From assembly GCF_035989305.1 (NCBI RefSeq), contig NZ_CP108514.1, forward strand, positions 9,466,501-9,530,500: a DNA stretch of 64,000 nt. Direction: 5' to 3'. Shown here one piece after another: positions 8,309 through 18,030 of the stretch. This DNA comes from Streptomyces sp. NBC_01233. GTDB taxonomy: Bacteria > Actinomycetota > Actinomycetes > Streptomycetales > Streptomycetaceae. Positions within the stretch are counted from its first letter, which is position 1, and each line of letters opens with the position of its first letter. The position numbers and the translations under genes are program-made. The notes below the pieces were generated by a model that had not been told where the DNA came from, searched no databases, and saw only the letters and a program-made list of their open reading frames with translations.

Positions 8309-11300
8309 TGCTCACGCCGGTCTTCCTGTTCGCGGGGCAGGGCTCCCAGTACCACGGCATGGGCAAGTGGCTCTACGGGGCCGACGCGGCCTTCCGTGAA
8401 GCCCTCGACTCCCTGGACGCGACGGTCCGCGAGGTGCGCGGCGATTCGGTGGTCGAGGCGATCCACGGCGCCGGCCGCGGCCCCGAGCACCCGATGACGC
8501 AGTTCTCCCTCACCCAGCCGGCCATCTTCATGGTCGAGTACGCGCTGGCGCAGATGCTCCGGACCCACGGGTTCGAACCCGGAGCGGTGCTCGGCGCCAG
8601 CCTCGGGGAGGTCGCGGCGGCGGCCGTCGCGGGCGCCGTCGACCCGGACGAGTGCCGGCGCTCCCTGCTGCGCCAGGTCGACGTCTTCGAGGCCGAGTGC
8701 CCGCGGGGCGGAATGCTCGCGGTCCTGGCCGACGCGGGACTCGCCGAACGCGACCCGGCCCTCGCAGGCGCGCACGTCGCCGCCGTGAACTCACCGGAGA
8801 ACTTCGTCCTGGCCGGCACCGCCGGGGTCCTGGACCGGATCGAACGGCACCTCCACGCCACCGGCACGCTCTGCCAGCGGCTGCCCGTCCTGTTCCCCTT
8901 CCACTCGCCCCTGATCGACCCGGTCGAGGGCGTGTTCAAGGACCTGATCGGCGACCTGGCCATGAAGCCGGCCACGATCCCGCTGATCTCCGGCACCACG
9001 GGCACGACCGTGCGGATACCCGACCCCGCACACCTGTGGCGGGTGCTCCGCGAACCCTTCGACCTGACCCGGGCACTGGGCCCGCTCCTGGAACGGGACG
9101 ACCTGCTCTTCCTCGACCTGGGGCCCTCCGGGTCCATGGCCAACCTGGTGCGGGCCGCGCTGCCGGAGGGCAGCGGTTCCCGCGTGCTTCCCCTGCTGTC
9201 CCCGTACGCCCGCGACGAGGTGCTGTACCGGGCCGTCCTCGACGCGCGCCCCCGCCTCGCCGCCACCCCCGCAAGAATCGAGGTGAACCCCGTGAGCGCT
9301 CCCGCAGCGACCGCCGCGCACCGGTCCGCCGCCGCACCGACGCTCGACGTGCACGTCTTCCCCGGGCAGGGCGCGCAGGCCAAGGGCATGGGCCGGGAGG
9401 TGTTCGACCGCTTCCCCGACCTCGTCGCCCGCGCCGACACCGTCCTCGGCTACTCCGTCCGGGAGCTGTGCCTGGAGGACCCGGGCCGCAACCTGCGCAA
9501 CACCCGCTACACCCAGCCGGCGCTGTACGTGGTCAACTCCCTCACCTGGCTGGCAGCCGTGGGCGAGGGCGGGCGCCTGCCCGATTACGTCCTCGGGCAC
9601 AGCCTGGGCGAGTTCTCCGCCCTGTTCGCCGCCGGTGTGTACGACTTCGAGACGGGCCTGCGCCTGGTCGCCGAGCGCGGCCGCCTCATGGGGCAGGTCA
9701 CGGGCGGCACGATGGCCGCCGTCTCGTACGTCGACGCCGCGCTCGTGGAGCGGGTCCTGCGCGACGAGGGCCTCTCCGACCTCGACATCGCCAACTACAA
9801 CGCGCCCACCCAGACCGTGATCGCCGGGCCCGCGGACTCGGTCAACCGGGCGCTGCCCGCGCTGAAGGCGGCCGGAGCGCGGTGCGCGCCGCTGAACGTC
9901 AGCGCGCCCTTCCACAGCCGGTACATGGCCGCCGCCGCCGAGGAGTTCGGCCGGCTGCTGGACGCCACCGCCTTCGCGCCGCCGAAGATCCCGGTGATCG
10001 CCAACGTGGACGGACGGCCCTACGCGGCGGGAGAGGTGGCCGCCACCCTGCGACGGCAGATCGCCTCGCCGGTGCGCTGGACCGACAGCGTCCGGCTCCT
10101 GATGGGACAGGGCGACTTCCGGGTGCGCGAGCTCGGTCCGGGGCAGGTGCTGACCAAGCTCATCGACCGGATCCGGAACGAGGCGACCCCCCTCCCCGCT
10201 GCCGGGTCCGTCGCGCCCCCGCGGTCCGAGCCGGTCCGTTCCGAGCCCGTGCGTTCCGAGCCCGCGCCGGTCGCGCCCGTACGCCCCGCGACGGCATCCG
10301 CCGCGTCGCTCGGATCGGAGGACTTCCGGCGTGCCTACGGCGTCCGCCTCGCCTACGCCGCCGGAGGGATGCGGCAGGGGATCGGCTCCGTCGACCTGGT
10401 CGCCCGGATGGCCGGGGCCGGACTGCTCTCCTACTACGGCGCCTCGGGGCTCCCGGCCCGGGACGTGGCCTCGGCGGTCGCCGCGATCCGCGCACGCGTC
10501 CCGGCCGGGGCGCCGTTCGGGGTCAACGTCACGCACGACCCGTTCGACCCGCGGGCCGAGTCCGAGCTGGTCGACGTACTGATCCGGGACGACGTCCGGT
10601 TCGTGGAGGCCTCCACCCACGTCGAGGCGACGCCCGCCCTCGTACGGCACCGGCTGACCGGCGCCCGGGTGCTGGCGGACGGCACCGTGCACGTGCCCCG
10701 CAAGATCCTGGCGAAGGTGACCCGGCCGGACGCCGCCCGCCTGTTCCTGGAGCCACCGCCCGCCGCGCTGGTGAGCCGGCTGGTGGCGGAAGGCCTGCTC
10801 ACCGCCGAGGAGGCCGAGGCGGGCGGGCGCGTCGCGCTGGCCGACGACGTCTGCGCGGTGGGGGACGCCGGGGACCACTCCGACATGGCGACCCTGTGGG
10901 CGCTGCTGCCCGCACTGCGCGGACTGCGCGCGGAGCTCGGCCCAGTGGCCGGGGCCGTGCGCGTCGGGGCCGGGGGCGGCATCGGAGCCCCCGAGTCGGC
11001 GGCGGCCTCCTTCGTCCTGGGCGCCGACTTCGTCCTCACCGGTTCCATCAACGCGTGCACCGCCGACAGCGGGACCAGCGCGGCGGCCAAGGACCTCCTC
11101 CAGGATGCCGACGTCCACGACACCGCCTTCGCGCCCTACGGAGACCTCTTCGAACTGGGCGGCCGGGCAAGGGTGTTGCGCAAGGGTGTGCTGTTCCACG
11201 CCCGCGCGGGAAAGCTCCACGACCTGTGGCGCAACCACGACGCGTGGGAAGCGGTACCCGCCGCGGTCCGCGCGAAGGTGGAGCGCGACTACCTGGGGGC

Positions 11301-11607
11301 CTCCTTCGAGGAGATCCTCGCCCGTCTCGGCAATTCCGCCGAGGCCGCCCTCGACCCCAAGCGGCGCATGGCGCTCGTCTTCCGCTGGTACTGCGCCCAG
11401 GCGGCCACCTGGGCGATCGAGGGAACGCCGGGCCGCGTCGCCGACTACCAGATCCCCTGCGGACCGGCCCTCGGCGCCTGCAACCGGTGGCTGGCCGGCA
11501 CACCGCTGCAGGCGTGGCGGGACCGGCACGCCGACGTGCTCGCCGAACGCCTGATGGCCGAGGCCGCCGAGGTCGTGGGCGGCGGGCTCCGAAGCCGCAG
11601 CTCCTGA
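8308..11607 (+). CDS. kirCI: trans-acting tandem acyltransferase-enoylreductase (AT-AT-ER, KirCI-type)
   Basis: A 1099-residue protein. AT1 (about 3-310) has the nucleophile motif GASLGE near residue 95 and LFPFHS at the specificity site. AT2 (about 348-640) has GHSLGE near 430 and SAPFHS, the FabD/malonyl-type signature. The C-terminal part (about 670-1090) is a PfaD/PksE-like FMN enoylreductase (AYAAGGMRQGIGSVDLV, GVNVTHDPFDP, VGAGGGIGAPESAAASF). In kirromycin the second AT of KirCI charges the AT-less modules with malonate, and AT2 here is expected to do the same. AT1 of such tandems is often a proofreading acyl hydrolase; its GASLG elbow departs from GHSLG. The ER has no obvious reduction step to perform in a kirromycin-like chain. 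Confidence 0.88.
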   Translation: MLTPVFLFAGQGSQYHGMGKWLYGADAAFREALDSLDATVREVRGDSVVEAIHGAGRGPEHPMTQFSLTQPAIFMVEYALAQMLRTHGFEPGAVLGASLGEVAAAAVAGAVDPDECRRSLLRQVDVFEAECPRGGMLAVLADAGLAERDPALAGAHVAAVNSPENFVLAGTAGVLDRIERHLHATGTLCQRLPVLFPFHSPLIDPVEGVFKDLIGDLAMKPATIPLISGTTGTTVRIPDPAHLWRVLREPFDLTRALGPLLERDDLLFLDLGPSGSMANLVRAALPEGSGSRVLPLLSPYARDEVLYRAVLDARPRLAATPARIEVNPVSAPAATAAHRSAAAPTLDVHVFPGQGAQAKGMGREVFDRFPDLVARADTVLGYSVRELCLEDPGRNLRNTRYTQPALYVVNSLTWLAAVGEGGRLPDYVLGHSLGEFSALFAAGVYDFETGLRLVAERGRLMGQVTGGTMAAVSYVDAALVERVLRDEGLSDLDIANYNAPTQTVIAGPADSVNRALPALKAAGARCAPLNVSAPFHSRYMAAAAEEFGRLLDATAFAPPKIPVIANVDGRPYAAGEVAATLRRQIASPVRWTDSVRLLMGQGDFRVRELGPGQVLTKLIDRIRNEATPLPAAGSVAPPRSEPVRSEPVRSEPAPVAPVRPATASAASLGSEDFRRAYGVRLAYAAGGMRQGIGSVDLVARMAGAGLLSYYGASGLPARDVASAVAAIRARVPAGAPFGVNVTHDPFDPRAESELVDVLIRDDVRFVEASTHVEATPALVRHRLTGARVLADGTVHVPRKILAKVTRPDAARLFLEPPPAALVSRLVAEGLLTAEEAEAGGRVALADDVCAVGDAGDHSDMATLWALLPALRGLRAELGPVAGAVRVGAGGGIGAPESAAASFVLGADFVLTGSINACTADSGTSAAAKDLLQDADVHDTAFAPYGDLFELGGRARVLRKGVLFHARAGKLHDLWRNHDAWEAVPAAVRAKVERDYLGASFEEILARLGNSAEAALDPKRRMALVFRWYCAQAATWAIEGTPGRVADYQIPCGPALGACNRWLAGTPLQAWRDRHADVLAERLMAEAAEVVGGGLRSRSS

Positions 11608-11686
11608 CCCTCGAAGGGGCGGCGCGACCACGCACACAGCACCACCCGCACGACCGACATTCTCAGTAACGAGCGAGGCAGACCGC

Positions 11687-12949
11687 ATGACCGAGACCCC
11701 CACACCGGAACTCAGCGCCGAATCGGACCACTTGGCGAGCGAGTTCGATCTGTCCGACCCGAAGTTCATCACCGACCCGAAGGCGGGGGAGCGCTGGCTC
11801 GGCGGCCCCCGGCCCGTCTGCCGCGGGAAGTTCGCCGACGGCAGCGACGTCTGGGTGGTCACCGGACACCACGACGTCAAGACGGTGCTCGGCGAGCCGA
11901 CCCTGCGCAGCCGCCCGCCGGGCGACTCCCACCGCGAGAGCATGCTCAGCCGGGGCATCCCCGAGGACATCGTCGACATGTTCGACTCCACCCTGCTGAC
12001 CATGGACGGCGAGGACCACATGAGGGTCCGCCGCCTCGTCACCCGGGCCCTGTCCGCCCGGCGGATGCTGGCCCTGACCCCGGCCGTCGAACGCGTGGCG
12101 GAGCGCCTGCTGGACGGCCTCGCCGGCAAGTCCGAGCCCGACCTGATCGCGGACTACGCGCACCCGCTGGCCATCATCGTCATCTGTGAGCTCCTCGGTG
12201 TCGACGAGGAGTACCGCGAGCAGTGGCGCGAGTGGAGCGAGACCCTCGCCCAGGCCCTGCGCCCGAACCCCGAGCAGTTCGCCCCGGCCGTACGGGGCAT
12301 GGCCCGGGTGACCCGGGAACTGATCGCCGCCCGCCGGGCCGAGCCGCGCGACGACCTGATCTCCGAACTCGTGCAGGTCCACGAGGAGGACAGCGACCGG
12401 CTGACCGACGACGAGCTGACCGCCCTGGCGATGGTCCTCGTACAGGCCGGCCACGAGACCGTCCGCAATCTCGTCGCGCTCGGGGTCTTCACCCTGCTCC
12501 AGCACCCCGATCAGCTGGAGCTGCTGAAGAAGGACCCCTCCCTCGGCAGCCGGGCCGTCGCCGAACTGGTGCGCCACACCGCGCCGGTGAAGCACACCTT
12601 CCGACGCTTCGCCACCGAGCCCGTCGAGATCGGCGGAGTGAAGGTGCAGCCCGGAGAGGCCATCCAGGTGGTGCTGGCCGCCGCGAACCGGGACCCCGAG
12701 GTCTTCGAGGAGCCCGGACGCCTCGACGTCACCCGCGAGCAGAACCCGCACCTGGGCTTCGGCCGGGGCGCGCACTACTGCCTGGGCGCCAGCCTCGCCC
12801 TGATCGAGGGGGAGGTCGCCCTGACCGCACTGTTCAAGCGTTTCCCCGATCTGTCGCTGGCCGTCGACCCGCAGGAGATCGAGCCGCGCTACCTGCTCTC
12901 GATGCAGCGTCTTCCCGTCCGCCTGTCCCCGGAGAACGAGGTGCGATGA
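11687..12949 (+). CDS. cytochrome P450 (first of two)
   Basis: A 420-residue soluble CYP105/107-like P450. The I-helix oxygen-activation motif QAGHET is near 253-258, the K-helix ELVR is present, and the heme-binding loop [11 protein letters not shown] has the axial Cys at about 365. It starts at ATG 11687 with GAGG upstream. The stop overlaps the start of a second P450 (ATGA), so the pair is co-translated. Kirromycin clusters also encode two P450s (KirOI, KirOII) that hydroxylate the finished skeleton. Assignment to one particular position is not possible here. Redox partners are not encoded nearby. Confidence 0.9.
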   Translation: MTETPTPELSAESDHLASEFDLSDPKFITDPKAGERWLGGPRPVCRGKFADGSDVWVVTGHHDVKTVLGEPTLRSRPPGDSHRESMLSRGIPEDIVDMFDSTLLTMDGEDHMRVRRLVTRALSARRMLALTPAVERVAERLLDGLAGKSEPDLIADYAHPLAIIVICELLGVDEEYREQWREWSETLAQALRPNPEQFAPAVRGMARVTRELIAARRAEPRDDLISELVQVHEEDSDRLTDDELTALAMVLVQAGHETVRNLVALGVFTLLQHPDQLELLKKDPSLGSRAVAELVRHTAPVKHTFRRFATEPVEIGGVKVQPGEAIQVVLAAANRDPEVFEEPGRLDVTREQNPHLGFGRGAHYCLGASLALIEGEVALTALFKRFPDLSLAVDPQEIEPRYLLSMQRLPVRLSPENEVR

Positions 12950-14151
12950 CCGACGGCCTTCCCACGGTCCCGGGTCTGCCGATGACCCGGGGCCGGTGCC
13001 CCTTCGACCCCGCACCCGAACTGGGCGTGCTCCGCGCCGACCATCCGGTCGCCCGCATGGAGTTCCCGGACGGGCACGTGGGCTGGCTGGTCACCGGCTA
13101 CCCCCAGGTCCGCAGGCTGCTGGCCGACCCCCGGATGAGCTCCCGGGGGGACGCGCTGCGCTCGCCCATCCCGTTGCCCATGGCGACGGACCGCACCGAG
13201 CCGGCCCCGGGCATGTTCACGGCGATGGACCCGCCGGAGCACACCCGCTACCGCCGAGCGGTGGCCGCCTGGTTCTCGGCGCGCCGCACCCGCACCCTCG
13301 AACCCCGGCTGGCGGAGCTCGCCGGGAGCCACCTGGACGCCATGGCCGAAGGCAAGGGCGAGGGCCCGGTCGACCTGGTGACGGGGTTCGCGGAGCCCAT
13401 GGCAGCGTCGGCCATCTGCGAGCTGCTGGGCGTGCCCGTGTCGCAGCGCCCGGCGTTCGCCCGGGCCATCAAGGCCCTCTTCGCGCTGCACTCCAGCGCC
13501 GAGGAGGCCATCGCCGGCTGGCACACCATCACCGGCCTGCTGCGCGGGCTGGTCGAGGCGAAGCGCGCCGAACCGGCGGACGACCTGCTCGCCACCCTCG
13601 TCACCGAGGGCCGGCTCACCGACGAGGAACTCGTCACGGTCGGCAGCGTGCTGCTGACCGCAGGATACGACACCAGCGCGAACATGATCGCCCTCGGCAC
13701 CTTCGCCCTGCTGGAGCACCCCGAGCAGTCGGCCGCGCTGGCCGCAGACACGTCCCTGGCCGAGAGGGCGGTCGAGGAACTGCTGCGCTACCTCACGGTC
13801 GTCCACGCGGGCGGCATCCGCGCGGCGGGCGAGGACCTGGAGTTCGAGGGACACCGGATGGCGGCCGGGGACGCGGTCTCGCTCTCCTTCGCGGCCGCCA
13901 ACCGCGATCCGGCGCTCTGCGCCCGGCCGGACGCGCTCGACGTGACCCGCGAGCCCCTACCACACCTCGCCTTCGGGCACGGCGTCCACCAGTGCGTGGG
14001 CCAGCAACTCGCCCGGCTGGAACTGCGGGTCGCCTTCGAAGCCCTGTTCGGACGCTTCCCGGGGCTGCGCCTCGGCGTCCCCGCCGCCGAGGTCCGCACC
14101 CGCCCGGACATGATCATCTACGGCGTCCAAGAGCTACCGGTGACCTGGTGA
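12946..14151 (+). CDS. cytochrome P450 (second of two)
   Basis: A 401-residue P450 translationally coupled to the previous one. Motifs: I-helix [11 protein letters not shown]-helix EELLR, heme loop [11 protein letters not shown] with the axial Cys at about 350. All catalytic landmarks are intact, so both P450s look functional. That predicts a product with both late hydroxylations (kirromycin/aurodox oxidation level) rather than a less oxidised relative. The last point is inference from family precedent. Confidence 0.9.
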   Translation: MTDGLPTVPGLPMTRGRCPFDPAPELGVLRADHPVARMEFPDGHVGWLVTGYPQVRRLLADPRMSSRGDALRSPIPLPMATDRTEPAPGMFTAMDPPEHTRYRRAVAAWFSARRTRTLEPRLAELAGSHLDAMAEGKGEGPVDLVTGFAEPMAASAICELLGVPVSQRPAFARAIKALFALHSSAEEAIAGWHTITGLLRGLVEAKRAEPADDLLATLVTEGRLTDEELVTVGSVLLTAGYDTSANMIALGTFALLEHPEQSAALAADTSLAERAVEELLRYLTVVHAGGIRAAGEDLEFEGHRMAAGDAVSLSFAAANRDPALCARPDALDVTREPLPHLAFGHGVHQCVGQQLARLELRVAFEALFGRFPGLRLGVPAAEVRTRPDMIIYGVQELPVTW

Positions 14152-14162
14152 ACGGAGAGAAC

Positions 14163-14582
14163 GTGCTGTACCGAGAGATGTTCAAGTCCAAGATCCACCG
14201 TGCGACGGTGACCCAGGCGGACCTGCACTACGTGGGCTCCGTCACCATCGACTCCACTCTGATGGCCGCCGCGAACCTGTTGCCCGGCGAAAAGGTCGAC
14301 ATCGTCGACATCGACAACGGGGCCCGCCTCAGCACGTACGTCATCGAGGGCGAGGCCGACAGCGGGGTCATCGGCATCAACGGCGCCGCGGCCCACCTCA
14401 TCGACCCCGGCGACCTCGTCATCATCATCTCCTACGCCTCCATGAGCGAGGAGCACGCCCGCTCGTACCAACCGAGCGTGGTGTTCGTCGACGCCGATAA
14501 CCGACCCGTCACGACCGGTACCGACCCCGCCGACGTACCCGAAGGATTCGGTCTGGTGCGCGGCGACACCGTCAGCTCCTGA
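14163..14582 (+). CDS. kirD: pyruvoyl-dependent aspartate 1-decarboxylase (KirD-type)
   Basis: A 139-residue PanD-family enzyme that makes beta-alanine from L-aspartate. GTG 14163 is chosen because GGAGAG lies just upstream and the product then aligns end to end with PanD ([20 protein letters not shown]). The self-cleavage site is Gly25-Ser26, where the serine becomes the pyruvoyl cofactor. An earlier GTG at 14148 is less likely. A PanD inside an antibiotic operon implies dedicated beta-alanine supply, here for the pyridone ring through the KirB-like NRPS. It follows the P450 pair with almost no gap. Confidence 0.92.
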   Translation: MLYREMFKSKIHRATVTQADLHYVGSVTIDSTLMAAANLLPGEKVDIVDIDNGARLSTYVIEGEADSGVIGINGAAAHLIDPGDLVIIISYASMSEEHARSYQPSVVFVDADNRPVTTGTDPADVPEGFGLVRGDTVSS

Positions 14583-14610
14583 CCACCCACCCTGCTCACC
14601 GGAGACCCAC

Positions 14611-15570
14611 ATGAGTGCCACCCCTGACGTCATGACCGCCTTCACCAGCGGTCTCGCGGACATCAACCTCGACGAGTCCGGCACGGCCCGCCGCGGCGAG
14701 AACGCCGACGGCATGAAGTCCGCCAGCGCCACCATCTACGACATGGCCGCCACCCTCTCCGGCCACGGGGCCCTGTGGAACTGGGGCATGCACGACCCCG
14801 CCCTCGTCGAGGAGATCCGCGCCCGCGTGCCCGGCTTCGGCGAGCCCTGGACCGACGGCTTCAGCGAGCAGCTCTACTTCCTCGCCCTGCGCGACCTCCC
14901 CATCGACCTCGACGACTACGCCGGACGCCACGTCCTGGAAGTCGGCTGCGGCATGGGGGAGGGCCTCAACCTCCTTTCCCGCATCGCCCCGGGCGCCCGC
15001 ATGACCGGCCTGGACCTGTCACCGAAGGCCGTAGCACGGGCCACCGCCACCCTGTCCCGGGGCGACGCGCTCACCTACGTCCACGGCGACGCGGAGGACC
15101 TGCCCTTCGAGGACGGCTCCGTGGACGTGCTCGTCAACATCGAGAGCTCGCACACCTACCCCGACCTCGGCAGGTTCCTCTCCGAGGCCGCACGCGTGCT
15201 GCGCCCCGGCGGCTTCCTCAGCCACATCGACGTCTACACCCGGCAGCGCACGGAGACCATGCGGCGCACGGCGGAGGAGACCGAGGGCCTGGAATGGACG
15301 GCCGACCACGACATCTCGGACCGGGTCCGCGCGGCCGTCCGCCGCCGGATGGCACCCGGCAGCCACTTCCGCACCACCCTCGGCAAGCAACGCATGAACC
15401 CGCTGGTGCGCCAGATCGCCGCGCACAGCCAGATCCTCATGTTCGGCGGCATGTTCGCGGGCTACCAGCCGCCCCCCGCCATCAAGGCACTCAGCAAGCT
15501 GGGCATCGTGCCGTGGATGAGCGGCCTGCCGATGGAGAGCTACCGCCACCGGATCGCCGTCCGCCGATGA
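14611..15570 (+). CDS. class I SAM-dependent methyltransferase
   Basis: A 319-residue protein starting at ATG 14611 after GGAGA. Motif I is HVLEVGCGMGEGLNLL (about 108-123), followed by GLDLSPKAV, HGDAEDLPFEDGSVDVLVN and the late VLRPGGFL strand. It resembles UbiE/phthiotriol-type C- or O-methyltransferases and differs from the family-2 enzyme at 7307. Two free methyltransferases plus cMT domains in the PKSs exceed the single O-methyl of kirromycin, so one may add an N-methyl to the pyridone as in aurodox. The substrate is unproven. Confidence 0.8.
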   Translation: MSATPDVMTAFTSGLADINLDESGTARRGENADGMKSASATIYDMAATLSGHGALWNWGMHDPALVEEIRARVPGFGEPWTDGFSEQLYFLALRDLPIDLDDYAGRHVLEVGCGMGEGLNLLSRIAPGARMTGLDLSPKAVARATATLSRGDALTYVHGDAEDLPFEDGSVDVLVNIESSHTYPDLGRFLSEAARVLRPGGFLSHIDVYTRQRTETMRRTAEETEGLEWTADHDISDRVRAAVRRRMAPGSHFRTTLGKQRMNPLVRQIAAHSQILMFGGMFAGYQPPPAIKALSKLGIVPWMSGLPMESYRHRIAVRR

Positions 15571-15604
15571 CCCGCCGCCCGGGCCGCAACCGAAAGGGGG
15601 AAGC

Positions 15605-16954
15605 ATGAGTCCACGGCTGTTCGCCGTCGCCGCCGGCACCGAGGACCTGCTGCAGGTCCTGCTGTACGCCCACATCGACAGGATCCGTGCCGGACGCGAA
15701 CTGCCCTCACTCGCCCGGTACTGCCACGAGGCGGCGACGGGCACGACCGGCGCCCACCGGATCGCCTTCGCCGTCGACTCGTACGACGACCTGCGCACGC
15801 AGCTCGAAGAGGCCTGCGCGGGCGAGGTGGGGCGGGTCCCGGCGGAGGTCACGGCCCGCCGCCCCGGGCTGGTGTTCGTCTTCGCCGGACAGGGCGCCCA
15901 GTGGTACGGGATGGGCCGCGAACTCCTCGTGCAGCAGCCGGTGTTCCGCGAGGCCATGCACCACTGCGACCGACTGGTCGGCGAGTTCGCCGGCTTCTCC
16001 GTCGTCGAGCAGCTGAAGCTGCCGGCCGAGGAGGCCCGGCTGGACGAACTGGACGTCCTCCAGCCGACGATGGTCTCCTTGCAGATCGCCCTGACGGCGC
16101 TCTGGCGCAGCTGGGGGATCACGCCCGACGCGGTCGTCGGGCACAGCATGGGGGAGATCGCCGCCGCCCACACGGCCGGCGGACTGACCCTGCGCGAGGC
16201 CCTGATGGTCGCCTGCCGGCGTAGCGCGCTGCTGCGCCGGATCTCCGGCAAGGGGGCGCTGGCCACGACGGAACTCTCGCCCGCCGAGGCGCGGGCGGTG
16301 GCCGAGGCGAGCGGCGGCGGGATCAGCGTGGCGGGGGAGAACAGCCCCCGCTCCACCGTGCTGGCGGGCGACTCGCACTCGCTCGCCGCGCTCGTCGGCG
16401 AGCTGGAGGCGCGGGACGTCTACTGCCGGGTGATCAAGGGGACGGTCGCCTCGCACAGCCATTACGTGGAGGAGCTGCGCGAGGACCTGCGCGCTGCCCT
16501 GCACACCCTGGAGCCGGCCCCCACCCGCCTGCCGATGTACTCGACCGTGACGGCCGAGCCGGTGCAGGGTGCCGGGCTCGGGGCCGCGTACTGGATGCGC
16601 AACCTGCGGGAGCCGGTACGGTTCGCGGCCGCGGTGGAGCATCTGGGCGCCGCGGGACACGAGGTGTTCCTCGAGGTCAGCGCCCATCCGGTACTGCTGA
16701 GTCCGGTGCGCCAGACCCTCGAACACGAGGAACGGCAGGGATGGTTGCTGCCCTCCGGCAGGCGGCGGGCCGAGGTCCGCTCCATGCTCGGCTCGCTCGG
16801 GACCCTGTACGCCTGCGGGCGGGAGCCGAACTGGGCCGCGCTGTTCCCGCAGGAGCGGGCGAGCTCCCTCACCCCGTACCAGGCCGCCGTACTGGAGGCG
16901 GCACGCCGGCCCCGGCCGGCGCCCGTGGCGGCAGGCCTGGCGGCCCCCGCCTAG
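15605..16954 (+). CDS. kirCII: discrete trans-acyltransferase, likely ethylmalonyl-specific (KirCII-type)
   Basis: A 449-residue protein with GGGGGAAG before ATG 15605. An N-terminal extension of about 80 residues precedes a complete AT domain (RPGLVFVFAGQGAQWYGMG at about 85). The nucleophile is S181 in GHSMGE. The specificity motif reads VASH (281-284) where malonyl ATs have HAFH and methylmalonyl ATs YASH, so a branched extender is expected. Crotonyl-CoA carboxylase/reductase is encoded 4 kb away, and KirCII of kirromycin loads ethylmalonyl on a single ACP. The likely target is the last ACP of the second PKS protein. It ends the + operon at a strong palindrome. Confidence 0.85.
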   Translation: MSPRLFAVAAGTEDLLQVLLYAHIDRIRAGRELPSLARYCHEAATGTTGAHRIAFAVDSYDDLRTQLEEACAGEVGRVPAEVTARRPGLVFVFAGQGAQWYGMGRELLVQQPVFREAMHHCDRLVGEFAGFSVVEQLKLPAEEARLDELDVLQPTMVSLQIALTALWRSWGITPDAVVGHSMGEIAAAHTAGGLTLREALMVACRRSALLRRISGKGALATTELSPAEARAVAEASGGGISVAGENSPRSTVLAGDSHSLAALVGELEARDVYCRVIKGTVASHSHYVEELREDLRAALHTLEPAPTRLPMYSTVTAEPVQGAGLGAAYWMRNLREPVRFAAAVEHLGAAGHEVFLEVSAHPVLLSPVRQTLEHEERQGWLLPSGRRRAEVRSMLGSLGTLYACGREPNWAALFPQERASSLTPYQAAVLEAARRPRPAPVAAGLAAPA

Positions 16955-16969
16955 AAGTCGAGCGAAGGC

Positions 16970-17005
16970 CGATGGGCCCCCGTCCGGCCGGACGGGGGCC
17001 CATCG
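16970..17005. terminator. 36-bp perfect palindrome, bidirectional terminator
   Basis: The 36 bases form a perfect inverted repeat (arms CGATGGGCCCCCGTCCGG and its complement). They lie between the convergent stops of the acyltransferase (16954, +) and the DUF2087 gene (17009, -). No U-tract is present, as is usual in Streptomyces. It would terminate both operons. Confidence 0.85.
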
Positions 17006-17008
17006 GTG

Positions 17009-17563
17009 TCAGGCGGCGCCGACCGGAGCGGCGGTGAGGCCGTACAGCCCCGATTCCCGGCGCAGCACCCCGAGGTCGACGAGGGCCCGGCGCAGTGACA
17101 CGGCGTCCAGGACACCGCTCTCGCACCACGGCTCCAGACGCTCCGTCACCGTGCGCTCGTCGTACTCCTCGCCCGGGGCGAAGGTGGCCTCCCCCACGTG
17201 CCGCAGCACCGTGCGCCGCGCCTCGTGGTCGGCCTCCTCGGGCAGACCCACCAGCACCCGGTCGCGTACGAAGCCGCGCAGCCGGGCGTCGGGCTGCTCG
17301 GCGGCGGCCTCCTCCTCCCGGCGGCGGGCGGCGGTCTGCGCCGCCTCCTGCAGGGCGCCTTCGTTGACGACGAGCCGGCCGCGCCCCTCGGGCACGAGCA
17401 GACCCGTCCGGGTCAGCTGCCCGATGGCCTTGGCCGCCACCGGGGTGTCGAGCCCCGCGGCCGTGAGGATCTCGGACGAGGTGGACGAGCCGAGCGCGAC
17501 CGCGGAGAAGACGCGGCGCAGTGTCGGGTCGGACATCACGAGGGTGAATTCGTCAGGTGTCAT
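17009..17563 (-). CDS. DUF2087 domain-containing, winged-helix-like protein
   Basis: A 184-residue protein. The first 75 residues look like an ArsR-type winged helix (VFSAVALGSSTSSEILTAAG ... LTRTGLLV). A charged linker rich in Arg/Glu/Ala follows (about 78-92). The C-terminal 80 residues match the DUF2087 pattern (FAPGEEYDERTVTERL ... SLRRALVDLGVLRRESGLYGL). Such proteins are presumed transcriptional or nucleic-acid-binding regulators, but no function is established. It is the last gene of the minus-strand group, separated from the DUF6204 gene by a strong hairpin. A role in cluster control is possible but unsupported. Confidence 0.7.
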   Translation of the reverse strand: MTPDEFTLVMSDPTLRRVFSAVALGSSTSSEILTAAGLDTPVAAKAIGQLTRTGLLVPEGRGRLVVNEGALQEAAQTAARRREEEAAAEQPDARLRGFVRDRVLVGLPEEADHEARRTVLRHVGEATFAPGEEYDERTVTERLEPWCESGVLDAVSLRRALVDLGVLRRESGLYGLTAAPVGAA

Positions 17564-17591
17564 CAGAGTGTTCCGCGTTCCTGCCGGTGCG

Positions 17592-17624
17592 GGCCGGCGC
17601 GGCGCCCGGGGCGCCGCGCCGGCC
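17592..17624 (-). terminator. 15-bp perfect stem hairpin between DUF6204 and DUF2087 genes
   Basis: Arms GGCCGGCGCGGCGCC (17592-17606) and its exact complement (17610-17624) flank a 3-base loop. It lies 13 bases after the DUF6204 stop and 29 bases before the DUF2087 start. It can terminate or attenuate transcription arriving from the exporter side. Confidence 0.7.
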
Positions 17625-17636
17625 GGGACCTTCGGG

Positions 17637-17972
17637 TCAGCGCCCCTTCCGCTTGATCTTGATGCTGGCCAGGTCGGTGGAGACCGACTTGAGGTCGAGG
17701 CATCCGGCGCCGAGCTTGGCGACGGCCGCCACGGCGAGCTCCTCGGCCTGCGCCAGGACGAGCTCCTCGGTGTCGTCGTCGGTCGCGGGGATCAGCACGC
17801 GGAAGGTGAACCCGTGCAGTCCGCGCTCGTAGTTCACCGTGCCTTCTTCGGTGAACCGGGCGCTGAGCACGCCGTGGTCGTCGACCTGGGCGAGCAACGA
17901 CGCGCGCTGCTCCTCGTCGAGGGGCGCGAACTTGCCCCGGGTGAGGACCTGGTAGGTCGTACTGCTGCTCAT
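17637..17972 (-). CDS. DUF6204 family protein
   Basis: A 111-residue soluble protein with no membrane segments. The pattern (TYQVLTRGKFAPLDEEQRAS, HGVLSARFTEEGTVNYERGL, HGFTFRVLIP) is that of a small actinobacterial family I know as DUF6204. No activity is known. It follows the MFS exporter gene by 58 bases on the same strand and may be co-transcribed with it. Confidence 0.7.
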   Translation of the reverse strand: MSSSTTYQVLTRGKFAPLDEEQRASLLAQVDDHGVLSARFTEEGTVNYERGLHGFTFRVLIPATDDDTEELVLAQAEELAVAAVAKLGAGCLDLKSVSTDLASIKIKRKGR

Positions 17973-18030
17973 GATGGGAGGTCTCCGGATCTGGTTCTCG
18001 GGTTCGACTGGTCGTCAGGGGTGCGGCACA

